A program made the translations under genes and the position numbers. 64,000 nucleotides of DNA from Paenibacillus_V sp046244365 (lineage in GTDB: Bacteria; Bacillota; Bacilli; Paenibacillales; NBRC-103111). How positions within the stretch are numbered: position 1 is the first letter of the stretch; every line of letters starts with the position of its first letter. Under the pieces are notes generated by a model, which saw nothing but the letters and a program-made list of their open reading frames with translations, did no database searches and was not told where the DNA came from. The stretch spans positions 496,001 through 560,000 of the forward strand of contig NZ_CP176395.1 in assembly GCF_046244365.1 (NCBI RefSeq), in the 5' to 3' direction. Of the stretch, positions 8,028 to 17,093 are shown piece after piece.

Positions 8028-11000
8028 ATGAAAGCCGTAGTACGGGAGCATATCCAGCAGCTTGACGTATCGCTTGGCGGCGGTATCGTCAGCGACAAAA
8101 TTCGCGTAGACACGATCGACAACCCGATGCTGATCATCGGGCTGGGGGGCACGGGCATCGATGCCCTGCTGCGTTTAAAATATCAGATCAACCGGCGGTT
8201 CAAGCTTCCGGAGGATTCGGTCTCCAAGAAAAGAAGGGAGAAGCCCGACAAGGTCGAGTTTCTCGCCTTTGAAACGAACGAACATGACCGCAACAAAAAG
8301 TATAGGGGCATCGGGCTCGATCCGATTTCGGAATTCGTCCTGCTGTCCAATGCGGAAGTCGGCAGCTTGCTGCAGAACCGCTCGATTCTCGAGCCTTACA
8401 TAACGGAATGGCTCTCCCCAGAGCTGAACGTGACGGACGGCATCAACGGGGCGCAGGGCGTTCGCCAAGCGGGTAGGCTGCTTCTGTTTACGAAAATCAA
8501 TCAGGTCGTGCAGACGATCGAGCGCAAAATCAAGTCGCTATGCGAAGGCACCAACAAGAAGCTGTACGTGTTCGTCCTAACCGGCTTGTCCGGCGGAACG
8601 GGCAGCGGCTGCTTCCTTGATATTTCGTACATCGTGCGCGGCATTATCGAACGCGAGCACGGAAGCGCGGGCGTCGACCGGGTCAGCATGCTGGGCTATT
8701 TGTTTACCCCCGACGTCAATTTGTCGAACAAAAGCCTGACCGCCCATACGAGCGAATACATCAAGAAGAACGGCTATGCGGCGCTCAAGGAGCTGGACTA
8801 CTGGATGAACACCGACGAGCGGAACGAGCGGTTCCGCCAGCGGTACGGGAGCGTGCTGGAGGTCAATTCCATCATGCCTCCGTTCAACTTGTGCCATCTC
8901 ATATCGGCGACCAATCTGGAAGGCAAGCCGCTGGAGAACGCGTACGACTATTGCATGAACGTAACGGCCGAGAACATCACCAACTTCATGGCCAGCGAAG
9001 AAAAGCATTCGGGCGAGGAGTTCGCCATTCACGATTACATCAGCAACATCAACATGAACATCAACCAGATGCCCAAGCCGTATCCGGCTAACTACAAGTA
9101 CAACATCATCGGCGCTTCCTCGGCCGTTCTGCCGATCGAGGAAATGACCACCTATTTGGCGTACCGGCTATTCAAGAAAATGGAGAATATGTTCGCCTCC
9201 ATGCCGTCTCAGGACGAAACGGAGAAGCTCGTCAGGAAGCTCGGGCTCGACCCCGATTCCGTACACCGAAAGTTCGAGGAACGGGTTCCCGAGCCTCTTC
9301 CCGGGTACGAGAACAGCGAGCGTCTCAGCTATAACAACGTGATCAAGCAGCAGATCGTCAATATCGATATGGAGCTGGAGCAAGGGTTCGTCGCACGCGC
9401 GAAGGAAGAATACGTGAAGACGAAGAAGCAAGCCCCCGCTCATGTGCTGGAGCAGTTCTCGGATCAGATGAAGCGCATTTTCATGAATCCGGCGCAGGGG
9501 CCTTTCTTCGCCTCGCGAATCATCTATTCCCAGAAGGGCTACTGCTTGCTGAACATGATTTCCACATACATCGAGTCGCTGCAGGAGAGCATGGATCGCA
9601 GCCGCCGCGCGATCGAGTCGGCTAAGGAGCAGGCGAACGAGAAGCTGACCGACGCCAGAAGCGCTTTTATCTCGAAGGACAAGAAGAAGAACGCGTATAT
9701 CGAGGCCAAAATCAATCAGTATTTGCTTGTCGCCGATATGGAGCGGGCCGAGCAAATGCTCGAATTTTACGATGATGTGCGGAACCTGCTGCGCGAGCAA
9801 AATTTGCGGATTTACGAGGTGTTTACGGAAATCTTGAACGCCTTGAACCAAATTTTCGAGAAGAACGGAGATATCCTCACCTCTTCGCAGGAATCCGTCG
9901 ACCATAAGGGCAACAAGACGTATTACTGGAACATCGTCAGCGTCCCGGATATCGCGAAGGTTGTCGGGTCGATTATGGACGGCAAAAATGTCGACGAGCT
10001 TACCCGCGACTTTGCGGCCGAGCTGCTTGAGCACTCGAACCGCTGGGTCAAAGAGCAGGAGATTGACATCATCGGCTCGATTTCGGATTTCCTCAGCGAT
10101 AAATTCGGCGATCTGATTACGAAGTCGATGGAAGATTTCCTTACGATCAAATACGGCGACGACCAGTCCATCGAGAAAATCATTGAGACCCAAATCGCCA
10201 AAAAGCTGGACGACGAATCGATACCGGTCTTTCATCTGAGCAACAGCTCGGGGAACATGCATTTCCCGTCGTGGGGCTTCGTCTCCGTACCGCTTAAAGC
10301 GCCGAATATTTTAAAAGGGATCAAGAACTACCAGAACACCGCGATCAGCAATTCCCGGTTCACGGTCAAAGAGAGCGAAGTGAAAAACCGGATTTTCTGG
10401 CTGAACACTAAAAACGGCATTCCGCTCTTCACGTACACGCCGCTTCGGGTTTATGAAGACAGCTATGAGCGGACGATTCTCGAGAAGGAGGGCGTCGGAC
10501 GCCATCTGCGTCAAACCGACAAAGACAATTGGACGTACCTGCCTTCGCCGATTCCGGAGAAATCGTGGGGCGACATGTACCTCAATCCGCGGATCAAAGC
10601 GTATAACGCCCAGCTTCGCGAGCTGTTCGACTTGGCGTTGAAATACCAATGCATTGTGGAAAAGAAAAGCGACTATTCCATGAGCAATCTGTTCGAGTGC
10701 GTGTTCACGAAGCCGTTCCAGGTCGAGCCGTTCGTAGCCCGCTATAATATGCAGCTTCAGGAGCAGCGCCCGAATTTGGGCGAAATCAAACGGTGTATCA
10801 ACGATTTGAAAGCTTTGCTGGAGCAAGGGCTGGATAAAGAGGCTTCGCGCGATATATTTGCGAGCAGCAATACGGAAGTAGCGACGGATAATTTCATCCG
10901 TTCGCCGGAGCTGGTAAAACGGATTCGCGAAGAAGTGAACAAATATACGGCCATCGAGGCGCAAATCGCGGTGCTCGACGCGGTGCTTAGCGGCTATCAG

Positions 11001-11420
11001 GACGAGGAGAAGCTGCTCGATCAATTTATCGAGGCCATGTATACCGGAACGATCGTGAAACGCGGGGCGGTATACGTATATGACCGCAGCGACGAGGAAG
11101 ACGATTGGGAGCCGTTCGTCAATTTGACGAAGGTCAATAAATATGTGGAATTTACGATTTTCGATCATTTCCGCAAGCTGGATGCCAAGCGCAAAGCGAT
11201 GATCGCCCGCAAGTCGGAGAGGCGCAACCAGGACATGGTCGCCTCCGAGGAGAAGGTGGCGGAACTGGTCCGCAAGCTGGACGAAATGGGCGTGTCCATG
11301 GGCGAAGCCAGATCCAATCTGGAATTCAGCCGTGACGAGCTGGTGAACGGCGAAGAGGTGTACGGTTTTTACCGCAAAGCGGCGGCGAAAGTGAATGAAC
11401 TCAGCAGAAACTTGAAGTAG
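8028..11420 (+). CDS. Tubulin-like GTPase (Tubulin_2-type)
   Basis: 1130 residues. Seen: an N-terminal glycine-rich nucleotide loop GLGGTG at residues 38-43, and the tubulin/FtsZ signature GGTGSG at 189-194 in the context TGLSGGTGSGCF. This is the arrangement of bacterial tubulin-like proteins (Pfam 'Tubulin like'), which are far larger than FtsZ at about 350-400 residues. The tubulin-like part covers roughly residues 30-400; the rest is mixed helical with coiled-coil stretches (about 520-620) and no domain I can name. No signal peptide or membrane helix, so it is cytoplasmic. Inference: it binds GTP and may form filaments or a ring that links the membrane VWA proteins to the GTPase downstream. 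The next gene appears to be its degenerate paralogue. Confidence 0.88.
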   Translation: MKAVVREHIQQLDVSLGGGIVSDKIRVDTIDNPMLIIGLGGTGIDALLRLKYQINRRFKLPEDSVSKKRREKPDKVEFLAFETNEHDRNKKYRGIGLDPISEFVLLSNAEVGSLLQNRSILEPYITEWLSPELNVTDGINGAQGVRQAGRLLLFTKINQVVQTIERKIKSLCEGTNKKLYVFVLTGLSGGTGSGCFLDISYIVRGIIEREHGSAGVDRVSMLGYLFTPDVNLSNKSLTAHTSEYIKKNGYAALKELDYWMNTDERNERFRQRYGSVLEVNSIMPPFNLCHLISATNLEGKPLENAYDYCMNVTAENITNFMASEEKHSGEEFAIHDYISNINMNINQMPKPYPANYKYNIIGASSAVLPIEEMTTYLAYRLFKKMENMFASMPSQDETEKLVRKLGLDPDSVHRKFEERVPEPLPGYENSERLSYNNVIKQQIVNIDMELEQGFVARAKEEYVKTKKQAPAHVLEQFSDQMKRIFMNPAQGPFFASRIIYSQKGYCLLNMISTYIESLQESMDRSRRAIESAKEQANEKLTDARSAFISKDKKKNAYIEAKINQYLLVADMERAEQMLEFYDDVRNLLREQNLRIYEVFTEILNALNQIFEKNGDILTSSQESVDHKGNKTYYWNIVSVPDIAKVVGSIMDGKNVDELTRDFAAELLEHSNRWVKEQEIDIIGSISDFLSDKFGDLITKSMEDFLTIKYGDDQSIEKIIETQIAKKLDDESIPVFHLSNSSGNMHFPSWGFVSVPLKAPNILKGIKNYQNTAISNSRFTVKESEVKNRIFWLNTKNGIPLFTYTPLRVYEDSYERTILEKEGVGRHLRQTDKDNWTYLPSPIPEKSWGDMYLNPRIKAYNAQLRELFDLALKYQCIVEKKSDYSMSNLFECVFTKPFQVEPFVARYNMQLQEQRPNLGEIKRCINDLKALLEQGLDKEASRDIFASSNTEVATDNFIRSPELVKRIREEVNKYTAIEAQIAVLDAVLSGYQDEEKLLDQFIEAMYTGTIVKRGAVYVYDRSDEEDDWEPFVNLTKVNKYVEFTIFDHFRKLDAKRKAMIARKSERRNQDMVASEEKVAELVRKLDEMGVSMGEARSNLEFSRDELVNGEEVYGFYRKAAAKVNELSRNLK

Positions 11421-11438
11421 CGGCATGGAGGAGCAGGC

Positions 11439-13787
11439 ATGAGGGAAGTACTCGGGCGGTTTACAACGGGCTATGCGGCCGACATGGAGAAGCACACCGA
11501 TAGCGGCGACGAGCAGAGAAGCGTCAACAACCCCGTCATGTTTCTCTTTATCGGGGACAAGGCGAAGGCTGCCGTCTCGGCCGTATCCGACATGGTGGAG
11601 CGCAAATGGAGCAACAGCGCGGGCGTTATGTACGTCCATGTTTACGCGAACGAACCGGCGGATAAAGCGAATGCGGTCCGTTTCCAGGTGGACGGCGGCG
11701 GAACGGACAGGAAGCGGTGGCGGCAAGAGCTGCACGCTTCCTTCTGCCGCGATGACCGGAAGCTCATGGAATTAAACCGGACGCTGCGCGCCGTCAGCTC
11801 CAAGCTTTCCGAATTCGGGCGGTTGTACGCCTCTTTTCAGCGGATCAACGTGTCGGTCGTCACCTGCGCGGACGATCCCTGCAACGTGCTCGTACCGGAG
11901 ATTACGCTGCTAACTAAAGCAATTCTTGGCGCCTCGTTCCGCATCGTTCAGGTCGATCTTTATGCGCTCATAAAGGAAAAGACGGGAGGGGAGGAGTTCG
12001 GCTTCTCCTCTTCCGTCAGTGTAGGCTTCTTACGGGAGTTGAACTATTTCCAGAATGACCGGTATCGGTACGAAGGCATGCTGCAGGTGACCGAGGACGG
12101 GATCAGGCTGCCGGTCGAGCACGCCGGGCCGTTATTCGATCTTGCATACTTGCTTAGCGATAAGAATGAACGGGGCGTTATCGCGGAGCGCAGTATGGAA
12201 GAGAACTTCGAGATCATTTGCAGCATCAATTTGCTGAAAAACCGCGAGATGCTGACGGATTACACTGAGAAGAACGATATCTACAACAATATGCAGTTCA
12301 AGCAGAACATCATGTCCGATTTCGGGGCGCCTACGTTTGCGACGGCGGGCTTCTCCAAAATCAAGCGTCCGAACAAAGCGATCGCAGCTACCGTCGTCCA
12401 TCAAGCATTCCGCAAAATTACCCGAAAGCTCAAAGCTTCCGCCTCCGTAGACATGCGTCAGGTCGTCGATAAGTTCGGCTTGAGTCCTGCCGCTTTTGAA
12501 CGCAAAGTAAACGGACTGATGCCGGACGATAGACGCATTGAGGAAATGTGCTCGCTCATGATGCAAAAGGTATCCTACGACGAAATCCGTACGGGGACCG
12601 TTCGGGAAGCGGAGCTCAAGCTTTACGGCAATTCGGCGGAAGCGTTCTTCGAGAAAAACGTCGCCGTGCCGTCCCGCGAGCAGCTGGCGTCGTACCGCGC
12701 GATTGAGGAAATAAGAGCCGGCGTCGGGCATATCGTGGCGGATCCGCTCTACGGCCTTTATTGCGCTTTTGACTGGATGGAGGAAAAGAACGGCGATTCG
12801 AATCTGTTTGAGGAAATCCGCAAGGCGATGAAAGAAATCAATCGGCAGCTTGAAGCGGTTAGGGACGAATTGGAAAGCTTATATCAGGGACAGGTCGAGC
12901 ATCAGCCGTATGCCCGTTCCCGTCTTCCGTTCCAGGGGAAAGCGAATCTGGCGCAGTTTACCCGTTACTTTTTCCAGGAGGTCTATGGCCGGAAGTACCG
13001 GATTGTCCATCTGGATCTTTCCCTCAAGGTGCTGCAGGCTATGGAAACGGCCCTGGAGGATGTGCACCGCGAGCTTAGAACGAAGGTGGAGGAAATGGCC
13101 GACGTCGAGCGCTGCTTGTCCGATTACGGCCAGCTGAGCATAAGGGAAGCGGAAGAAGAGCTCGGCAAAAATATCGAGCTGTATTACGGGAAAGTCGTCG
13201 ATGAGGGAATGGCGGAATTGGAAGCCAGACGGGGCGGCTTGTTTTACTTCGAGGACCGTTACATCGGCAATGTCTTCGAGAGGCTCGAGCAAGGGAAAGC
13301 GGCTCTGCTGGAGCGGTTTATCCAGTTTTGCTCGAAAGAAATACTGTCATCCGCCCCGTTCCGGCTTTCGTTCGAGGACGAATTGCTGCAGCGCGCCAAC
13401 GTAACCGCCCGCTACGAGCATCGCGACGTTCTAACCAAAGAAGAGCTTTTCGGGGAACTCTACGCCGCATTGGAAGAGCAGGCCGTCATTCATCTGGAAG
13501 TGTACAACTATACGCATAAAAACCGGTATGAGGAAAAGTACATATTCGGGGATTTTTACAGCGAATTTGTTACCTACGCTTTTCAATTCGACGAAGGCCG
13601 GCGCGGCTATAAGCTGGGTTGCGTACATGAGAAGCGATCGAGCGGGATCGAGAAGCTGAACATGATGGGCGGGTTTCAGATCAACGACCTTCTCTATGTC
13701 ATCAACAACAAGAAATACTACCAATCCTACTTGGACAACGGGTTTTGCTTGCATGGGATCGCGGAAAGCGAGCTTCCCGATCTCTGA
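11439..13787 (+). CDS. Degenerate paralogue of the tubulin-like protein, lacking the GTP loop
   Basis: 782 residues with no motif recognised at first sight, but it can be aligned along its length with the upstream tubulin-like protein. NNPVMFLFIGD (residues 33-40) matches the start of the nucleotide loop region there. FLRELNY (203 at the Tyr) matches ALKELDY (258). AGFSKIKRP (303 on) matches GASSAVLP (362 on), and VVDKFGLSP (342 on) matches LVRKLGLDP (401 on), the last two at a constant offset of 59. Where the partner has GGTGSG, this protein reads TCADDPCNVLV (142-152), so the GTP-binding signature is gone. No membrane segment. A GGAGGAG site precedes the ATG, 18 bp after the previous gene. 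Inference: a catalytically dead second subunit. Confidence 0.72.
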   Translation: MREVLGRFTTGYAADMEKHTDSGDEQRSVNNPVMFLFIGDKAKAAVSAVSDMVERKWSNSAGVMYVHVYANEPADKANAVRFQVDGGGTDRKRWRQELHASFCRDDRKLMELNRTLRAVSSKLSEFGRLYASFQRINVSVVTCADDPCNVLVPEITLLTKAILGASFRIVQVDLYALIKEKTGGEEFGFSSSVSVGFLRELNYFQNDRYRYEGMLQVTEDGIRLPVEHAGPLFDLAYLLSDKNERGVIAERSMEENFEIICSINLLKNREMLTDYTEKNDIYNNMQFKQNIMSDFGAPTFATAGFSKIKRPNKAIAATVVHQAFRKITRKLKASASVDMRQVVDKFGLSPAAFERKVNGLMPDDRRIEEMCSLMMQKVSYDEIRTGTVREAELKLYGNSAEAFFEKNVAVPSREQLASYRAIEEIRAGVGHIVADPLYGLYCAFDWMEEKNGDSNLFEEIRKAMKEINRQLEAVRDELESLYQGQVEHQPYARSRLPFQGKANLAQFTRYFFQEVYGRKYRIVHLDLSLKVLQAMETALEDVHRELRTKVEEMADVERCLSDYGQLSIREAEEELGKNIELYYGKVVDEGMAELEARRGGLFYFEDRYIGNVFERLEQGKAALLERFIQFCSKEILSSAPFRLSFEDELLQRANVTARYEHRDVLTKEELFGELYAALEEQAVIHLEVYNYTHKNRYEEKYIFGDFYSEFVTYAFQFDEGRRGYKLGCVHEKRSSGIEKLNMMGGFQINDLLYVINNKKYYQSYLDNGFCLHGIAESELPDL

Positions 13788-13820
13788 TCCGGCTGAAGCG
13801 GAGAAGGAGTGGCGTACAAG

Positions 13821-15098
13821 ATGCTGATAAGAAAAGTGAACGGATTAATGATTTTGTTTAGCCTGCTCGGCGGAGGCGTCGGGTTTGGAGTAGGCGAGTT
13901 CATACTGGCCGAATATGAACGCTCGTTGCCGAATGTGGTCTTAATGGCCGTTTACTTCGGCCAGCTTGCGTTTTTCGTCAGCTTGTTTTGCCTGCTTGCC
14001 GAGCTGATTTCCCCCGCCTTGAACGGCAAAGGATGGCGGCGCCGGTATGCGGGCACGTCATGGAAAATGCTTGTGCCGAGCTCTTTGGTGCTTCTGTTTG
14101 CCGCGGGAGCGTTATTTCAGTTTCTATACGGCCTGAACGTAGGCAGCGCCAAGACGCCGGAAAATATTTTGATGGCGGTCGACGTGTCGGGCAGCATGGA
14201 TACCAACGATCCTAGCCGGCAGAGCTTTCAAGCGGCAACCGCCCTTATCCAGAAGATGAGCAAAAAGAATCAGGCTGCCGTCATCGTATTCGACGATCAA
14301 GCTTCCGTGCTGCAGCCGCTGACCCGACTTCAAAGCCAGGCCGTCAAGGACGAAATCGTGCAAAAGCTGAATCAATTCGACAGACTTGGCGGCGGGACGA
14401 ATATAGCCGGGGCGCTAGGCGAGGTACGCAAGCAAATCGAAGAAGATTCCGTCAAGCGCAAAAGCTTGGTCATCCTCATTTCGGACGGGTACAGCGAGAT
14501 GAATGTCAGCGCCGTTACGGAGCCGTTCCGCAGCGCGCATATTCCGGTCCATACGATCGGCGTGGCGTCGGATGCCGGCGGCGAGGGACTGCTGCGGGAA
14601 ATAGCCGGTCAAACCGGCGGCAGCTACTATAAAGTCGATGAAACGAGCCAGCTCACCTTCGTTTTCGACCGGATTTACGAAGAGAACCAGAGCCGCCACC
14701 TCGTCGGCGAACGGACCGGCACCTCTCAAGACAGCATGCTGTCCGCCGTGCTGCGGGTCGTGCTGATTACGGGAATCGGCATCTTGTTCGGCTTGGCGCT
14801 GGGCTTCTTGTTCGATAACCGGTATTTGGCCCGGAATTTCTCCATAGGCGGTGCGGTTGCGGGTTTGCTGGCCGGGCTGACGCTGGAATGGGGCATTTCC
14901 GGCTGGCCGGAGCATTCGGAATGGTGGAGATTGCTGGCGGCCCTCCTCTTGGCCGTTGTCGTGACGGTATTCTCGGCGGTCATTCCGATCAAGGAAGGCG
15001 GCGAGACTCCGAGAGCGATGAGAGGCCAATCGCCTATACGCCGCGCTGACAGCGGCTTCGGCGGCGACAAGCGCGATACGATAAACAAAGGCTTTTAA
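13821..15098 (+). CDS. Multi-span membrane protein with VWA domain
   Basis: 425 residues from the ATG at 13821, which has AAGGAG eleven bases upstream. A GTG at 13809 overlaps that site and is less likely. Seen: three N-terminal membrane helices (about residues 5-28, 39-62, 83-103), a VWA domain with an intact MIDAS motif DVSGS at 121-125 and later ISDGYSE, then three more helices from about 305 on, and a short basic cytoplasmic end. It is the second VWA protein of the operon. Membrane VWA proteins of this shape (BatA/BatB-like) often act as metal-dependent docking platforms for NTPases. Here the likely partners are the tubulin-like pair and the GTPase. Confidence 0.85.
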   Translation: MLIRKVNGLMILFSLLGGGVGFGVGEFILAEYERSLPNVVLMAVYFGQLAFFVSLFCLLAELISPALNGKGWRRRYAGTSWKMLVPSSLVLLFAAGALFQFLYGLNVGSAKTPENILMAVDVSGSMDTNDPSRQSFQAATALIQKMSKKNQAAVIVFDDQASVLQPLTRLQSQAVKDEIVQKLNQFDRLGGGTNIAGALGEVRKQIEEDSVKRKSLVILISDGYSEMNVSAVTEPFRSAHIPVHTIGVASDAGGEGLLREIAGQTGGSYYKVDETSQLTFVFDRIYEENQSRHLVGERTGTSQDSMLSAVLRVVLITGIGILFGLALGFLFDNRYLARNFSIGGAVAGLLAGLTLEWGISGWPEHSEWWRLLAALLLAVVVTVFSAVIPIKEGGETPRAMRGQSPIRRADSGFGGDKRDTINKGF

Positions 15099-15126
15099 GA
15101 AGCGGGCTAAAGGAAGGATGATGGCG

Positions 15127-15768
15127 ATGGAGTGGGTAGAGTCCGCAAACGATGACCTCCGCATAACGAATCTGACGTCCCGCTTGCATAACCATGAATG
15201 CATTCTGAATTGGCATTGGCCGGACGGCCTTCAGTTTGTTTATATTCATAAGGCTTCCGCCGATGCGGAGCCTGGGGCCGAGCCGGCCGGAGAGAAGCAG
15301 ATGAAGCTGTATACGATCGAGGAGTATAAGGCGAACGGCGGCTTTCGCGATAAAATCGATGAAATCGGCCGATTTGTTTATTCCCTCTACCCGTTTATCC
15401 GGGATCAAGACGGCAGCCGGGTCGTGCGCCAAACCGGCGGCGATAATGTCATCCGGGTCAGTACGGGTAAGGCCAAGGTCGATTGCCGGATCAAATACAA
15501 ATCAAGTTTGTTCGGCAAGACGAAGCTGGTCCGGATCGCGTTCTATACGGACATTTCCGTTCCCAAAGAAGCGCTGTGCTACGTCAAGAAAGAGGGCGGT
15601 ATCCCGATGACCATCGAGGACGGAACGGTATTTCCGTTCATTCGCGATATCGGGCCCGGGTCGGACGAAATGACGGAATTTCCCGTAGGCAAGAACGATT
15701 ACGTCAAAGTGTTCTTTACGGACGGAAAGAAATATGCCGAAATGTATCAGCTTTTCGTCGGGCAATAA
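15127..15768 (+). CDS. Unrecognised small protein of the tubulin/GTPase operon
   Basis: About 213 residues. Three ATG codons lie close together (15118, 15121, 15127); the AGGAAGG site ends at 15117, so 15127 is best spaced. No signal peptide, membrane helix or motif is seen. The sequence has alternating hydrophobic stretches suggesting a beta-sandwich, perhaps two fibronectin-like or PASTA-like lobes. It sits between the membrane VWA protein and the GTPase. Inference: an adaptor of the GTPase. No function can be assigned. Confidence 0.7.
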   Translation: MEWVESANDDLRITNLTSRLHNHECILNWHWPDGLQFVYIHKASADAEPGAEPAGEKQMKLYTIEEYKANGGFRDKIDEIGRFVYSLYPFIRDQDGSRVVRQTGGDNVIRVSTGKAKVDCRIKYKSSLFGKTKLVRIAFYTDISVPKEALCYVKKEGGIPMTIEDGTVFPFIRDIGPGSDEMTEFPVGKNDYVKVFFTDGKKYAEMYQLFVGQ

Positions 15769-15822
15769 GCGGGTGTAGGCTTGACTGCTGAGACATTCTG
15801 CAAAGTGAAGGAGGGAGTAGGC

Positions 15823-17091
15823 ATGGCAGGTTTTTTGAAAGGATTGTTCGGTTCCAAGAAAGTGATTGTCAAAGAAAAACCTCCGTATTACGATATCGTG
15901 TGCCCCTTTTGCTTCGAGAAATATCATCCTGACGAAGTCGTGTTCCGAGCGGCTCACCACCGGGAGGACGATGAGGACTACGCTTTGGCGGAGGACGACG
16001 TGCTGAACCGGTACCGCAAACGGTTCGGCCTCGGTACGTTCGACGAGTTGGAGGCGGTAATCCCTCCCGATACGATTCCGGAGGAAAACAAACTATACGC
16101 CGGACGGGTTCTCGTCGGCATCACGGACCGGTACAACATCGTAAGCCGCAGAAGACTTTGTCCGAAATGCCATAACGATTTGCCGTTGACCGTGGGAAAA
16201 ACGCCGAGCAATATCATTTCGATTATCGGTCCTTCACAGGTCGGCAAGTCGGTTTACATGACGTCGCTGATCCATACGCTGGAGCATACGACTGCCGGCA
16301 ATTTTGACGCGGCGTGCATGCCGATCAATACGGAAATCAGCCGGAAATACCGGGATCAATACGAGGAACCGCTGTTCGAGCAAGGAAACGTGCTGCGCTC
16401 CACACAGGTTAGCGAAGTGCAGGAGCCGCTCATTTTCCAGTTTACGTTCAAGGACGAGTCGAAGGACCCGCTTACGCTTGTTTTTTTCGACGTCGCGGGG
16501 GAAGGCATGACCGATCGCGCCTATATGGAAATGCGGGCGTCCCATGTGAAAAATTCGACAGGCATGCTGCTCCTGATCGACCCGCTGCAAATCAAGACGA
16601 TTCGCGACCGGATCAAGATCAACGTGGGCGAGAAGCCCGGCGATTTCACGGACAGGCACGACAGCCCGCGCGAGGTCATCATCAATCTGTTCGATTCCTT
16701 CATCGGCCATCAAGGCGGGAAAACGAACATACCGACCGCCATCGTGCTGACGAAGAGCGATATGCTTCATTTCCTGAAGGAAGAGGACGGCGAGTATATC
16801 CGCAGCAACAGCAACGTGTTTCACAACATGGTCCACGCCAAAACGTTCAATGTGGCGGAGTTTGAAAACATTAACGGTGAAATCCGCCGGTTTATCGAGA
16901 AGGTCGACCGCCCGCTGAAGGGAGCGATCGACGTGAATTTTTCGGATACGGCCTATTTTGCCGTGTCGGCGCTCGGCAGCAACCCGGTCGATCTGAAAGT
17001 GAAAGGCGTAATCAGTCCGATACGCGTGGATGAACCGTTCCTCTGGCTCTTGTACCGGCTCGGGTACATCGAAGGCAAGGAGGGGGCATAA
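15823..17091 (+). CDS. Zinc-ribbon GTPase of the DO-GTPase/TRAFAC-like type
   Basis: 422 residues from the ATG at 15823, preceded by GGAGGGAG; a TTG upstream at 15781 is unlikely. Seen: a split zinc ribbon, CPFC near residue 28 and CPKC near 115, flanking an insertion; then P-loop GPSQVGKS at 136-143, a Walker B/G3-like DVAGEG at 223-228, and TKSD at 310-313 in the place of the guanine-specifying NKxD. This order fits the GTPases that comparative genomics has linked to GAP1 proteins and VWA proteins in proposed conflict systems. It is cytoplasmic. The stop is 2 bp before the next gene, whose product looks like its GAP1-type partner. ATP use cannot be excluded because the NKxD motif is altered. 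Confidence 0.82.
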   Translation: MAGFLKGLFGSKKVIVKEKPPYYDIVCPFCFEKYHPDEVVFRAAHHREDDEDYALAEDDVLNRYRKRFGLGTFDELEAVIPPDTIPEENKLYAGRVLVGITDRYNIVSRRRLCPKCHNDLPLTVGKTPSNIISIIGPSQVGKSVYMTSLIHTLEHTTAGNFDAACMPINTEISRKYRDQYEEPLFEQGNVLRSTQVSEVQEPLIFQFTFKDESKDPLTLVFFDVAGEGMTDRAYMEMRASHVKNSTGMLLLIDPLQIKTIRDRIKINVGEKPGDFTDRHDSPREVIINLFDSFIGHQGGKTNIPTAIVLTKSDMLHFLKEEDGEYIRSNSNVFHNMVHAKTFNVAEFENINGEIRRFIEKVDRPLKGAIDVNFSDTAYFAVSALGSNPVDLKVKGVISPIRVDEPFLWLLYRLGYIEGKEGA

Positions 17092-17093
17092 GC

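Noticed and set aside
9168..10262. 364-residue antisense frame inside the tubulin-like gene
   Set aside because: Typical GC-rich third-position shadow; Arg/Leu/His-rich with no domain and no start signal.
10311..11735. 474-residue antisense frame
   Set aside because: It spans the junction of two well-supported genes on the other strand and has shadow composition.
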